Source: Flavobacterium crassostreae (GTDB taxonomy: Bacteria; Bacteroidota; Bacteroidia; Flavobacteriales; Flavobacteriaceae). From it: a stretch of DNA of 64,000 nucleotides. Location of the stretch: contig NZ_CP017688.1 in NCBI RefSeq assembly GCF_001831475.1, positions 682,001 through 746,000 on the forward strand, read 5' to 3'. How positions within the stretch are numbered: position 1 is the first letter of the stretch; every line of letters begins with the position of its first letter. Positions 45,401 through 51,994 of the stretch are shown here, in pieces. Made by a program: the position numbers and the translations under genes. The notes under the pieces were generated by a model. That model was not told the DNA's origin. It did no database searches and saw only the letters and a program-made list of their open reading frames with translations.

Positions 45401-47503
45401 CCAAGTTGCTGTAGGGCTTTCATTAGGGCAAGAATCTGGTAACGTTGGATTAACATCTGTGGTTTGTTGCCACAAAATGCTTTTAGCAGTTGCCAGATTA
45501 ATATTAAGTGTACGGCTATCATTTTTGCCACATAAAAATATTTTAGGTAACGGTTTTAAATTATTTACACATTTAAAAGGCAATCCTGTTGTAGGATCAA
45601 TATTATCCGCCCATGCATTAATTGGATTACTCTCTTGTATCCCTAAGGGATTAATTACTTCAAAAGTTTTATTAATACCAATACAAGGGTTAGCTCCAGA
45701 TGTTATAACAGTATAAGTTCCCGTTTTAGTTGCGGTAATCACTTGATTATTTCCTCCAACAACAACCCCAGATGGATCAGTCCAGCTGTAATATGGGTAT
45801 CCATTAGGTGCTTTTAATTCAATAGATGTACCACACAAAGCAACGGTCTCTTTTAGGGTACAATTATCTAAACCTACCAAAAAGTTTGTGGAACTTGCTT
45901 CCCTTTTGCACCCTACATTTACCGCAAAACTATCACTACCAAATTCGCTTGGATTGATAACTCCTTTGTATTTAGAAAAAGCTATATTTTTAATTACATT
46001 AGAGCACGCATCAGCAAGATTCTCACAACCCGCAACTATAACCCTGAATTTTATGGTATACTTACCTCCACTATTCATTACCAATCTGTCCTCAATACTA
46101 AAAACGATAGTACGCGTTACACTATCATACGAAAGTACTTTTACGCCATCTGGTAGTTGCAAAATATCATTATTAACATCAAATATAACATTCACAGGAA
46201 GCTTATCTGTAATAGTGAAATTTGTGGCATCATCATTCCCATCATTCTGAAAAGAAATACTGTATCGTAATTCATCACCCGGCTGTACATTAGCATTACT
46301 TACATTATCATCATTAACGTCTGTAACACCTTTGTCAAGTATGATATCCGGTGCAATAATCTCTACAGCCAATGCGTTAAAGTAATAAAAATAAGCATCT
46401 TGACTACTTCCTAAAAAAATTTCCGCACTAGTTTGATTATTATCTAATACAGACCCCCCAGGGTTATTAACGGGGTCATTAATAGGATTGTCTATTTCAA
46501 AAACCCCTGCATCAAACCCTAATGTATTGGTACTAGCTGGATTTCGGTTGGTAACTACCGCACCCATAGAAGTAACGGAACTATTAAAGAAATTGTCTTT
46601 TGAATCCCAATCATAAATAGTCTCCTGAAAACCATCCCAAAACCATAAAGGCACAACAGCAGGACGCTCCGGAGGAGTCATTTTTACACCATTTATAGAC
46701 AAATAATCCCCTCCAATACCAAGATCTCCTTCCATGGCAGAAAAAGCAAACTTAGCTTTAACTGGACCATTAGGTATGGTTCTAAATCCTGAAATAGGAA
46801 TCGTTAAGTTATTACTACCACCAATAGCGTTAAAACCGTCAAAAGAGGTAATGGATTTTCGGGGTAAAAAAACGTTTTCATATACAATAAATAAAGACCA
46901 ACCAGCAGATAAGCCAGTACCTCCATTTTTACCTTGAGCAGTGGAAATATTTCCTACGGTATAAGTACCCGAAACAGGAGTTGCACCAAGGCTATTTATT
47001 AATGTAGTCACATCCGCAAAACAAGCATATGGCTTACTAGTGCCTATTGATCCAGTACCTGCGTTATAAATAACTGTACCAGTTACATCGTTATAGTTAC
47101 CCGTAGGCATTTTAAATTTTACAGCAGTTATGGTTTCTGTTCCTCTTGTAACTGCACTCCAATATAAACCAGCATAAACTATCTTAGAGCACGTTGGATC
47201 TGGCAAAACCAAATTTGCACTACTTGAATTAAAAATACCAGCACTAGGAGAAACATTAATATAATTCATGTTAAAATCTGTATCCGAATTTAACTTACCT
47301 CCATTATATGCTTTATTAGGATTATTACTTGCGGTAGCAATACTTTGCCTATTTAAAATACTATTACCTATCAAAAGAATATCTCCATTTATATCGCTAT
47401 CATAACGAGGTGAAAAGTTAACATAAGCTTGCGCAAAAATGTTTAGCGATGACAAAACAAGTAAACAAATAAAAAGATGTTTTAAAAAAGTAGGTTTTTT
47501 CAT
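33434..47503 (-). CDS. sprB: Giant SprB-like cell-surface gliding adhesin (T9SS type B substrate)
   Basis: The 4689-residue protein begins with a signal peptide (LNIFAQ). An N-terminal domain to about 380 is followed by a DUF11-like repeat at about 390-530 (PGDELRYSISFQNDGNDDAT, FTITDKLPVNVIFD). Several dozen SprB-type repeats of about 75-90 residues run to about 4600; each has a central PYTYSIDGG-like strand and ends in VKDxxGC. The C-terminus is a T9SS type B sorting domain (PNYFTPNGDGYLDTWAPG, IFDRYGRLI, SGDYWYTLKL). A non-repeat domain interrupts the array at about 1235-1440. SprB is carried along the cell surface by the gliding motor and binds substrata. This one is shorter than the roughly 6500-residue F. 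johnsoniae SprB. Confidence 0.92.
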   Translation of the reverse strand: MKKPTFLKHLFICLLVLSSLNIFAQAYVNFSPRYDSDINGDILLIGNSILNRQSIATASNNPNKAYNGGKLNSDTDFNMNYINVSPSAGIFNSSSANLVLPDPTCSKIVYAGLYWSAVTRGTETITAVKFKMPTGNYNDVTGTVIYNAGTGSIGTSKPYACFADVTTLINSLGATPVSGTYTVGNISTAQGKNGGTGLSAGWSLFIVYENVFLPRKSITSFDGFNAIGGSNNLTIPISGFRTIPNGPVKAKFAFSAMEGDLGIGGDYLSINGVKMTPPERPAVVPLWFWDGFQETIYDWDSKDNFFNSSVTSMGAVVTNRNPASTNTLGFDAGVFEIDNPINDPVNNPGGSVLDNNQTSAEIFLGSSQDAYFYYFNALAVEIIAPDIILDKGVTDVNDDNVSNANVQPGDELRYSISFQNDGNDDATNFTITDKLPVNVIFDVNNDILQLPDGVKVLSYDSVTRTIVFSIEDRLVMNSGGKYTIKFRVIVAGCENLADACSNVIKNIAFSKYKGVINPSEFGSDSFAVNVGCKREASSTNFLVGLDNCTLKETVALCGTSIELKAPNGYPYYSWTDPSGVVVGGNNQVITATKTGTYTVITSGANPCIGINKTFEVINPLGIQESNPINAWADNIDPTTGLPFKCVNNLKPLPKIFLCGKNDSRTLNINLATAKSILWQQTTDVNPTLPDSCPNESPTATWTNVATGSNFVADSPGFFRVIINYTDVCLSTFYFNVYQNPLDPKIAVKNNICDTKGSITVTNPPLGSGYKYSIDGINYQDANVFQNLAAGNYTVSIKQIVPVTDPNTKLCEFKVKATILDQVFSVTITSDARHCADKGYIGITANDVNKQYRFVINKEGTTDTVGDSGLIDNNYYNYSGIGAGRYDVIITTADGCYKKEVVDFLPKILKATASITKNLTCENGEITVVASGGTPVVGTPPYYYYFVNGSTVAQTSPIIPIIKPLPPGGNYQIEVVDAVGCRITLPIIHVDEVAKPTYTVEATTLNCSDDKASISFKVTNPNGYTLTYSIDNGATFTTDPVFLNQVAGDYQVVLKYASTATNGVITECLDGPKTITIAPPANSLTASAGVSQLAGCTLSNQGGTIRITNVEGGVTPYTYSFDGGATWQSTNEKAVLPGTYTLLVKDALNCTYTIPYPVILDPVPAAPTITVTTSGFNCDGTATSTVTVTNPGSSNYEYEYFIDGVKNPNTTDPKVFLNVTSGDHQITVNYKLLKTTTYSNLLLETFGYGEDTTSPGISTALYCFERQVVATQCKGSPAINDGDYSVTSFIVNPYGSWVQPGDHTTQTVPPTPKGRSLVVNIGNQIALTDILYQKVINDIIPNQPINFELYAMNLLRNTSSDIDADLRVALVDASGTEISWFATGDIPKSEKWEVYPKTAVTLNPGANTSLKFIIRSNKRATDGNDVAIDDIRVYQLPESCIAKKDFPIKVPTDKKFAASVTGATNLKCPTSNDGTITIAAENFNTVYGFDYSIDNGTNWTNTKTSPVTITGLAAQTYAIKIRYDNLASTCSFDFSQPITAPTPATVTASVTTLPTCITGATITAVASGGTPGYEYELRKTDGTIVVAYTNTAVFSDIALGNYVVVVRDANQCVSAESALVAVTAPNPVVATLDTSVSLCYDGTNKVKLTANVTAGTGTAPFTYSINTGQAPVGNTFEVIPGNYTITVTDANSCTTTITGILVANALKAKVDSVAELRCDTTGAAIVVSITGGTQEYSYTVNGTLPAINLPNGTTTFTYTAPTAGDYKFEIIDSKGCTTSVDAKVNAIVNPTLQATPTQVTCKGANNGTVQLLANGGSGGYTYSKDGITYVGTSLFINLSPSATAYTFYVKDSKGCVGTTTVTITEPLNKLEATVTETIFSCSSSNTKIGGSVVINLPTGGTAPYTYSFNGGNYTSNNTLVINNTTQDVSYTYDVKDKNECTIGGSGILNRLNPPTALSFTPAGAITCGASTTNLTVAATNGVGTLYYETIAPSPIIVAKQTSGTFTNLTPGTYTFRVTDANGCYYTDDYQLKDVIKITVIGNKLKDNKCFGVNIGSLEFIADNYATTYSHSLSLGSVVVTPTEIITNGGKTVTYTGLAKGIYTYTVTDAATNCTASSVLEIKEPATAVTALLDSNVNANCQIPYAVVTITATGGTPNYNYAFVKDGVTPIAADYVTTNVANLDPLISLNWDVWVKDNNGCTITAPIDVTITQDVKPNLTLAVTNQCTASANSFRIEASTLGVAPYTYTINTGQAPTGVDKNIFTVVAGTYVVTVTDKNGCTDIQNITVNKVLESEIKLIKDLSCANPEEAEIKVDILGGFASFSYKVKYNSGTLGSTIPVTGSSFVYKTLNPGNYEFEITDSKGCITNTKSITVVAPVVVTASETHLDPTCNGFSNGSITLTGLTGEIPFKYSINGGTPKATASFGGLVAGIYTYRVIDAKGCEATGTVTLTDPAAIVATIKANPILCNANTPGSLEVNVASGGTAPYVYKLYDNSFTEIATYTETAAAVTPVHTFAGLNFGDYYITIVDAKGCEFKTNKLRIETPPYLQLLGLIDTNNCATGIDYTVTTSGGTGPYKYSIFGQTETAATASNSHTFAGLLHGVTYFLQVRDSNMCISILEATMPPAPSTINIAATTSTNVSCNASASGTLAFTVQNFDPTVTDIEYKVVDALTLLPLSTPIDGTLSGTAGGPVSGNITNLKAGNYVLQVKEAGGTLCSAAYTFEVTQPAQPLKSILTNTVNATCDNPAQITLNTTGGTGPYTYAVALNPTTPTVFNLGNNILDLDYNLGSNWNILVKDAKGCTFALNTTIVKDPKPEIALAIVNKCVSEGNFEMDVSEVTAGIGAYMISVDGSVFTPLLGLPYRITNLNSGIHTVTIKDANSCTDTKSITIASPLSIIPTINSLPSCANNDGQITLTGSGGTGAGTYTYTINPVAGTITGNTITGLPADTYIVTITDTATPTNCSTTATVTLGAPSPVSFTSTTKPPLCLGAANGSITVILGAGNDNPTYTYEIIAGPQTAIAQSSNVFNGLLSGTYSVKVTSGRGCELIQSVIVPLPAPLTATATIIDPLTCGQSNAAQKATINIVGSGGTGPYEYGLDGINFSSQDIYQTYTAGTFTIYVKDNHGCITSDSVIIDALNPPTIASLTATPVYCVQQGLGDTTSTVTINTTTGTGFGTVTYAMVPPTLPPGVVQTANQFSGLAPGEYTFEVIDSKGCKDQERISINEVTKIQIAGAVQNPVFCNVLNGSNSNGSATFTVTGFSASANYTVVTSPVLPPAQITNINDVITLSGLTANTYTVTVTDNTTGCSMSDSVLFTEPAAITFDVSATNVYCVQNQSKITISNVSGGTGNYSYAAVVSGSSITPVTTFYPTPELSVNTNLTNLVWDVYVKDARGCIASKPITIILDPLPTVTVDSYSQCPDASGKYTVTLTGTGVGLGTANYYYSIGAGYQTSNTFVISNPATYSVSVKDANGCISSTAVNFTIFKPLQLDYTVNTLPSCDVADGSVTLTATGGTTPTPTYEYKQSIVGTYSSSNTYAGLLAGTYTFYVRDVTTGCENSVVVTLKAATPITGLAAVSTKTNCFADANGTITVSMDAPSIGVNDNPIYTFALTGTTITGTTVIRPAQSSMFFNNLEAGTYTVTATSGRKCAATVSVSVLQPELIEITNLVTVPFACNIGTNGAKYATITVNTVIGGSGNYTIYEFIKNGTTVVQRGSSNVFTEANYAGGTYTVNVYDDKNCKGTYPSGITIAPYQALDKIKVAVTTAVTCTNLESVTATAVDNTGATITGITYTLADATGTPLQTNNSGIFTNLGVGNYAITALNPTTLCSIQAIHYVNEPNTFELKAIKTSDVQCVGSNEGAVTVNLIDTQINPSDDAGAFSYVVSGPTPSSGSTTTAGPLNLTGLTAGIYTVSATLLNSPFCSVSTIFTIDQPIKVLSVAETHTSITCITANNNGSIQANATGGWPGGYEYQLLFNGSEKVAYSATYKFTDLIAGNYVVNVKDKKGCIASVPVVLVNPQPIATTVSLNTNLLDCFDDTSGILTVGAVTGGSGNYTYTLSGTLTDGTTITKGPQIGKVFTDLKGGSYLVTVTDDWTCSATSNTVLLNEPSRVKATLIVQTPESCLVAPQVRLTASGGTAPYYYSADGVNYSVSFANSVVITLPTTAVKAQYQYYVKDSKGCKSSISNSIDFAPIPTLNFVSLNKVDIKCKGSVTGSITAVAQGGLGSYLYSLLNSAGNPIVPTPMQISAGNFVNLAAGNYTVKVTSADCDYSVPIAIAEPLLSLVSSATKQDITCNGLRNGKIEVVASGGTGQIKYAISPNLNQFFDSGIFNNLKADTYQVLVQDAQGCYLTYDFEIKQPPILYGSLITSSVVPEICSGDNDAAFNIEIAGGVAPYSVSLDDYYGVYTQGAIGQTIFNFMNISGGAHTVYIKDASGCTSEIDVATPQPVVINGIATVRYDCVNNTQANTITVTYDASNNPADLDFDLDGLGNYQTSNIFENVAPGPHTITVRHTNGCIKTTPEFKVVQVDPLALVVVDGDLNQIKATTTGGAGNYTYSFDGGAFSSNATFVLYQSGIHTVEVRDKNGCTATLSRQFEVVDVCIPNYFTPNGDGYLDTWAPGCTNNYPDLSFSIFDRYGRLIAKYKLGQKWDGKYNGEELPSGDYWYTLKLNNNKDDREFVGHFTLYR
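43190..43810 (-). other. Non-SprB beta-sandwich-like domain inside the adhesin
   Basis: Between two SprB repeats, roughly residues 1232-1438, the repeat pattern gives way to LLLETFGYGEDTTSPG, an isolated Cys pair, SLVVNIGNQIALTDILYQK, FELYAMNLLRN, LRVALVDASGTEISW and ending VAIDDIRVYQLPES. The pattern ETFG...DDIRV is typical of jelly-roll or MAM-like ligand-binding domains. It is flanked by normal repeats on both sides, so it is an internal insertion and not the end of the array. Confidence 0.6.
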
Positions 47504-47634
47504 GATATTTAATTTTAATGACTTGTTTTTCTTTCGTATTTATAACCAAAGAAAGACTCGCTTTACTTATATGTTTTTTTACAAAGCAGTTAAGGCTTTA
47601 AAAGTTTATTAATCCTTTTATAGAGCTTATTGTG

Positions 47635-50433
47635 TTATTCATTTTCTATTTTAACAATGGACATTTTTGCATTATACGCAGCATTCCCTTTAGATTGCAA
47701 TGCATAAGTGGCTTGTTCCAGACTGTCATATTTTTGATAATAAATATAATATTTACTCGTATTTACATTATAAAAGAAATTAACATTGGATCCTCCAGAG
47801 GCAATTACTTTGGTCAAAAATGCATCTCGTTTGGCTACATCATTGTGTACTGCAATGGTTAAATAATAACCACTTTGTTCGTTTTTGACATTTTTGACAA
47901 TCTGTATATTGGATTGCTCCTGACCAAAATCAAAATCTTTCTCCGTTAGAGGTGTTGGACTTGATTTAGTCGTTTCTTTAATATATTTCAGGGTTGCTAA
48001 ATCTTTAGCATAACGGCCTTCGTCATTCTCAAAGTTAGCTCTCTTGATTCGTCGTTTCTTTTCGATCTCTGTTTCTAATTTTATTTTATCTAAGCTAGCC
48101 AAAAGTTTGTTATTGACCGATTGCAGTTTTGCTTGTTCTGCTTTTAGGGCTTCTATTTTCTTTAAATACGAAACCGTAAGTACATCGTTTTTGTTCGAAT
48201 TCTTTTTGAGCCTATCTTCATACAATTTGGTTAAATTATCTAAAGTAGTTTGCTGGGTTGCATTTACCTCCGCAATTTGTGCTTTTAGAGCTTCTAATTT
48301 GGCGTTTTCATCTGCAATACTTTTAAACGGCTTTGGCTGTCTATAAATCCCTCTTTCGCTTAAATCATTTTCTTCTCGGATATCCTCTAAATCCTTTTGT
48401 TTGCTTTCTACAGAGGCGTTTAAAGCCTCTATTAAATCGGTTTGTTTTTTGGAATCCGTGTCAAAATTTTGAACTACGTTGTCCATAGCTCGTGCATTAT
48501 CGTCTTTAGAGGCTTCGGTTGCTAATTTTGCTTTACGTGCTAGTTCAGCAGCTATTCTTTGTTTTTCTTCAGCATCGGCATCGGCTTGTGCTTTGGCGTC
48601 GGCGTCTACAGCTTGTTTGGCTTTGGCGGCAGCATCAGCATCCGCTTGTGCTTTGGCGTCTGCAGCTTGTTTGGCTTTGGCGGCAGCATCGGCATCCGCT
48701 TGTGCTTTAGCGTCGGCGGCTTGTTTGGCTTTGGCGGCAGCATCGGCATCGGCTTGTGCTTTAGCGTCGGCAGCTTGTTTGGCTTTGGCGGCAGCATCGG
48801 CATCGGCTTGTGCTTTGGCGTCTGCAGCTTGTTTGGCTTTGGCGGTAGCATCGGCATCGGCTTGTGCTTTGGCGTCTGCAGCTTGTTTGGCTTTGGCGGC
48901 AGCATCGGCATCCGCTTTTGCTTTTGCATCGGCAGCTTGTTTGGCTTTGGCAGCAGCATCGGCATCCGCTTTTGCTTTAGCATCGGCAGCTTGTTTGGCT
49001 TTGGCGGCAGCATCGGCATCCGCTTGTGCTTTGGCGTCGGCGGCTTGTTTGGCTTTGACGGCAGCATCGGCATCGGCTTTTGCTTTAGCATCGGCAGCTT
49101 GTTTGGCTTTCATGGCAGCATCGGCATCCGCTTTTGCTTTTGCATCGGCAGCTTGTTTGGCTTTGGCGGCATCGGCATCCGCTTTTGCTTTAGCGTCTGT
49201 TGCTGATTTATCTGGAGCAACCACTGATGGTTTTACTTTTGCATCTGCAGCTTGTTTGGCTTTGGCGGCAGCATCAGCATCGGCTTTTGCTTTAGCATCT
49301 GCAGCTTGTTTGGCTTTAAGAGCTGCTGCTGCATCGGCTTTGGCTTGGGTATCAGCAGCTAATTTTTGTTTGGCAGCTGCTGCTTTTGTATCGGCATTGT
49401 CTTTTCTTGTTTTGGCATCTATATAAGGTGCTTTGTTGGTTGGCTTGCTTTTTTTGGAACTATAATCTGGGCTGATTAATGCGCCTTCTTCTTCGTCATC
49501 ACCATAATAATAGTCTTTGGATTTGAATTTATAGGCTATCAAGAATTCATGAGAGGATCCGAAGTTAGAAAAGTTTCCGGTGCCTTTTTCATAGTTGTAT
49601 TCAATAGAAATTTTGGGTGTTATATTGACTCCTAAACCCGCGGACATTCCGTACAAGGTGTTATAACCTCCTTGTACCCAAGCGCCTTGAGATAGCGTAA
49701 GCATGGCTAGTCCTGATATAACTGTTTTTTCTTTTTTAAACTCCGAACGTACTAAGGTAGAAAATTTACTTTTGTCAAAAAAACCATAGGTATCTATAAA
49801 ACCAGTGTACATTACATGTGCTTGAAGGCTTTGTTCTGGATCGTCTTTGATTATTTCCGAGTTGGTAAAGTTGTATAAGGCAACATTCTGGAGTGCAATA
49901 CCGATATCAAAAAAGGCATTTCCGTAGTTAATACCTGGGCTGATGGCTAACAAAGTGTTAGAAGGCAATTGGTCTAAGGAAGGTTCTGCACTATTTACAA
50001 TAGCTTTGCCTTTATTTAGGCCACTTTTGTAAGCAGCAACGTTTATACCAAAGGTTAGGTTGCTGTCTTCTTGAAGTACTAGATTGTGCGCAAAATTTGC
50101 TATAGCTCCAAAAGTAGTTAGTAGACCATAATTTTGCTGAAAAAGCCCCAGACCAAGACCACCGTTTTCGCTGAATCTACCCGAGTAGCCAACTAAATAC
50201 GATTGGGGCGCATCTTGAAAAGCAACCCATTGTCTTTTGTTGTAAAAAGAGGCATACGTAGCATTTTGTCTTACAAAACTAAACGCAGGATTTATGGTAT
50301 ATTGATTGTATTTTAAGGAATTTCTGATAGGTAACGAAAACGAAACAACTCCATCCGCAGTTTTAGTTTCCTGTGAATAGAGTACGGGTGTAAAACCATA
50401 AAATAAAGTTACAAAAAGTAAAATTTTCTTCAT
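47635..50433 (-). CDS. sprD: PorP/SprF-family protein with TolA-like stalk and SPOR-like C-terminus (SprD-like)
   Basis: The 932 residues have a signal peptide (TPVLYSQ) and a PorP/SprF barrel domain to about 310 (YNQYTINPAFSFVRQNATYA, GLGLGLFQQNYGLL). A long Ala/Lys/Asp/Gln-rich stalk of 18-residue repeats (DADAAAKAKQAADAKAQA) runs from about 363 to 618. A charged coiled coil follows to about 835, then a SPOR-like domain (GYYLTIAVHNDVAKRDAF, KYYIYYQKYDSLEQA). It starts one base after the sprC-like stop and lies upstream of the adhesin, the position of sprD in F. johnsoniae. I infer an outer-membrane barrel linked through the periplasm to peptidoglycan. The name rests mainly on gene order. 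Confidence 0.75.
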   Translation of the reverse strand: MKKILLFVTLFYGFTPVLYSQETKTADGVVSFSLPIRNSLKYNQYTINPAFSFVRQNATYASFYNKRQWVAFQDAPQSYLVGYSGRFSENGGLGLGLFQQNYGLLTTFGAIANFAHNLVLQEDSNLTFGINVAAYKSGLNKGKAIVNSAEPSLDQLPSNTLLAISPGINYGNAFFDIGIALQNVALYNFTNSEIIKDDPEQSLQAHVMYTGFIDTYGFFDKSKFSTLVRSEFKKEKTVISGLAMLTLSQGAWVQGGYNTLYGMSAGLGVNITPKISIEYNYEKGTGNFSNFGSSHEFLIAYKFKSKDYYYGDDEEEGALISPDYSSKKSKPTNKAPYIDAKTRKDNADTKAAAAKQKLAADTQAKADAAAALKAKQAADAKAKADADAAAKAKQAADAKVKPSVVAPDKSATDAKAKADADAAKAKQAADAKAKADADAAMKAKQAADAKAKADADAAVKAKQAADAKAQADADAAAKAKQAADAKAKADADAAAKAKQAADAKAKADADAAAKAKQAADAKAQADADATAKAKQAADAKAQADADAAAKAKQAADAKAQADADAAAKAKQAADAKAQADADAAAKAKQAADAKAQADADAAAKAKQAVDADAKAQADADAEEKQRIAAELARKAKLATEASKDDNARAMDNVVQNFDTDSKKQTDLIEALNASVESKQKDLEDIREENDLSERGIYRQPKPFKSIADENAKLEALKAQIAEVNATQQTTLDNLTKLYEDRLKKNSNKNDVLTVSYLKKIEALKAEQAKLQSVNNKLLASLDKIKLETEIEKKRRIKRANFENDEGRYAKDLATLKYIKETTKSSPTPLTEKDFDFGQEQSNIQIVKNVKNEQSGYYLTIAVHNDVAKRDAFLTKVIASGGSNVNFFYNVNTSKYYIYYQKYDSLEQATYALQSKGNAAYNAKMSIVKIENE
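48580..49345 (-). repeat. 54-bp tandem repeats encoding the sprD stalk
   Basis: About a dozen copies of a 54-bp (18-codon) unit, reading on the plus strand like GCATCGGCATCCGCTTGTGC and so on. The units are in frame and nearly identical apart from third positions, with one interruption near 49200-49235 (encoding VKPSVVAPDKSATD) and one unit short by a codon. The copy number could change by slippage or recombination without shifting the frame. Confidence 0.92.
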
Positions 50434-50434
50434 A

Positions 50435-51880
50435 TTATTTCATTACAGTTATCGATCCTTTTACTGTTTTATTGTCTTTAGTTGTAATAATATAGTAGTA
50501 AATGGGGTTTATATTTTTAAAATCAAGAGCTGTTGTTGGCCAATCATTTTGATAATTATCTGTTTGCAAAACAACATCTCCATTGGAACTTATTATAACT
50601 ATTTTGGTGTTGGATCCAGAGGTATACGCTGTTGGAATGATCCACGTATCATTGATAAAATCTCCGTTAGGGCTAATCAAATTAGGGATATTGGCTATGT
50701 TGGGATCTGTAGTGTATGCCACTGCAAATTGTAGCACATTTTCGGAGTTGCAGGTTCCAGCTTGCGAAACTACTACTTTATAATTTCCTCTTAGGGTAGC
50801 CGAATAACTACTCTGAGTAGCGTTTGGAATGCTTTCTCCGTTTAGAAACCATTGGTAAGTAGGAGAAACGGCATCTGTGGTTACGGTAACTAATAAAGAA
50901 TCTCCCGATGCTATGGTGTTTCTGTCTGGCACATCTATACTGCTTGTGCTACTGGTTTGTTGCAATTGTATGGTTGCTGTTGCATTACAACCACCAAAAT
51001 CTATTGCAACACTATAAAGTCCAGCGGTAGTTGCTGCATAGGTTTGGCTTGTTGCGCCATCTATTTTTGCATTGTCTTTAAACCATTGGTAGCTACTACC
51101 AGTAGAAGTGCTCAAAATAGTTGCACCTTGTGATGGACAAAAAGGATTGCCTTGGCTTGAGGTTATGGATGCAGAAGCAGTGGTACCCGAAGCAGTAACT
51201 TCTACTCTATTAGAATAGGAATTAGAGGTACAAGTTCCATAATTTGTTTCTACATAATAAATACCCGGCTTGGTTACGGTATAACTACTAGTAGATGCCG
51301 TTGCCAATACGGTAGGTGGTACGGTATCTCCATTGAATTGGAACCAATTATAGGTTAGTTCAGGAAATGCTAAAGGAGAATTAGTAATCCCGTTTGCGTT
51401 GGGATCAATACTCAAAACATAACTGCCGCCTTGGCAATAAGATGCTTGCGAATTGGCATTATTGATTGTGAACTGTTCATCGTGAGGTTTGTAATATGCT
51501 CCAAAAAAATCAGAGTTTTGTCCTGTTGCTGCTGGCATGGTACTTTTAACTCTAATTCTGTACTGTTCTCCAAAAGTAGTGGTTGGAAATGAAACACTTA
51601 CTATTTTGTCCGAATTAACAACCTCTCCCATAGCAGTGGTATATAAAATTTTTGGAGCACTAAAGTCTCCAGTAGGGCTGGATAATTCTATTATAAATTG
51701 ATTAGAAGCATTTAAACTAGGCGTTGCCGAAAAATTAATCCTTAAATCAAATGTATTACCAACAGGATTGGCACAGGCTTTAGTAAAAACTAAGGACGGT
51801 TTTCCAATAATCATTTGGGCAAACATAGGGTTTGCTAAAGGGAATACCAAAAGGAGTATGTATAAAAATTTTTTCGTCAT
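50435..51880 (-). CDS. sprC: T9SS type B sorting-domain protein with Ig-like domains (SprC-like)
   Basis: The 481-residue protein has a signal peptide (ANPMFAQ) and three or four Ig/PKD-like beta domains. Their pattern is YNWFQFNGD, YQWFKDNAKIDGATSQTY and YQWFLNGESIPNATQSSY, each followed by a YxVxxxxxxCN strand. The C-terminus is a T9SS type B (gliding motility-associated) sorting domain: NIPNLISPNGDFINDTWIIP, IISSNGDVV. It should be secreted by the type IX system. It is directly upstream of the sprD-like gene with a one-base gap, so it corresponds in position to sprC. The name is by synteny and type, not verified. Confidence 0.72.
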   Translation of the reverse strand: MTKKFLYILLLVFPLANPMFAQMIIGKPSLVFTKACANPVGNTFDLRINFSATPSLNASNQFIIELSSPTGDFSAPKILYTTAMGEVVNSDKIVSVSFPTTTFGEQYRIRVKSTMPAATGQNSDFFGAYYKPHDEQFTINNANSQASYCQGGSYVLSIDPNANGITNSPLAFPELTYNWFQFNGDTVPPTVLATASTSSYTVTKPGIYYVETNYGTCTSNSYSNRVEVTASGTTASASITSSQGNPFCPSQGATILSTSTGSSYQWFKDNAKIDGATSQTYAATTAGLYSVAIDFGGCNATATIQLQQTSSTSSIDVPDRNTIASGDSLLVTVTTDAVSPTYQWFLNGESIPNATQSSYSATLRGNYKVVVSQAGTCNSENVLQFAVAYTTDPNIANIPNLISPNGDFINDTWIIPTAYTSGSNTKIVIISSNGDVVLQTDNYQNDWPTTALDFKNINPIYYYIITTKDNKTVKGSITVMK

Positions 51881-51920
51881 TAGAATAGCTATTGATCTTC
51901 TTAAAAATTTATTTTGGTAA

Positions 51921-51960
51921 AAAACACAAGGAATTGATGAACCAGACCATCAATTCCTTG
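51921..51960 (-). terminator. Terminator between the 51995 gene and the sprC-like gene
   Basis: A perfect 13-bp stem (51927-51939 with 51948-51960, 8-nt loop) is followed on the minus strand by GTGTTTTTTACC. It lies between the 430-residue protein gene and the sprC-like gene, so it would end or attenuate transcription before sprC. Confidence 0.85.
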
Positions 51961-51994
51961 TTTAAATATGGAACAACTTGTATAAAACATTACA

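Noticed and set aside
48580-49345. CRISPR-like regular repeat array
   Set aside because: The 54-bp units abut with no unique spacers, are in frame with a coding sequence and differ mainly at third codon positions.
48479-49426. Long plus-strand open frames (315 and 215 codons, Ala/Ser/Cys-rich and Gly/Phe/Cys-rich) opposite the sprD-like gene
   Set aside because: They are antisense reflections of the 54-bp repeat array: a stop-free unit in one frame repeats as stop-free in others. Their composition is unnatural, and the minus-strand protein has a signal peptide and known domains.
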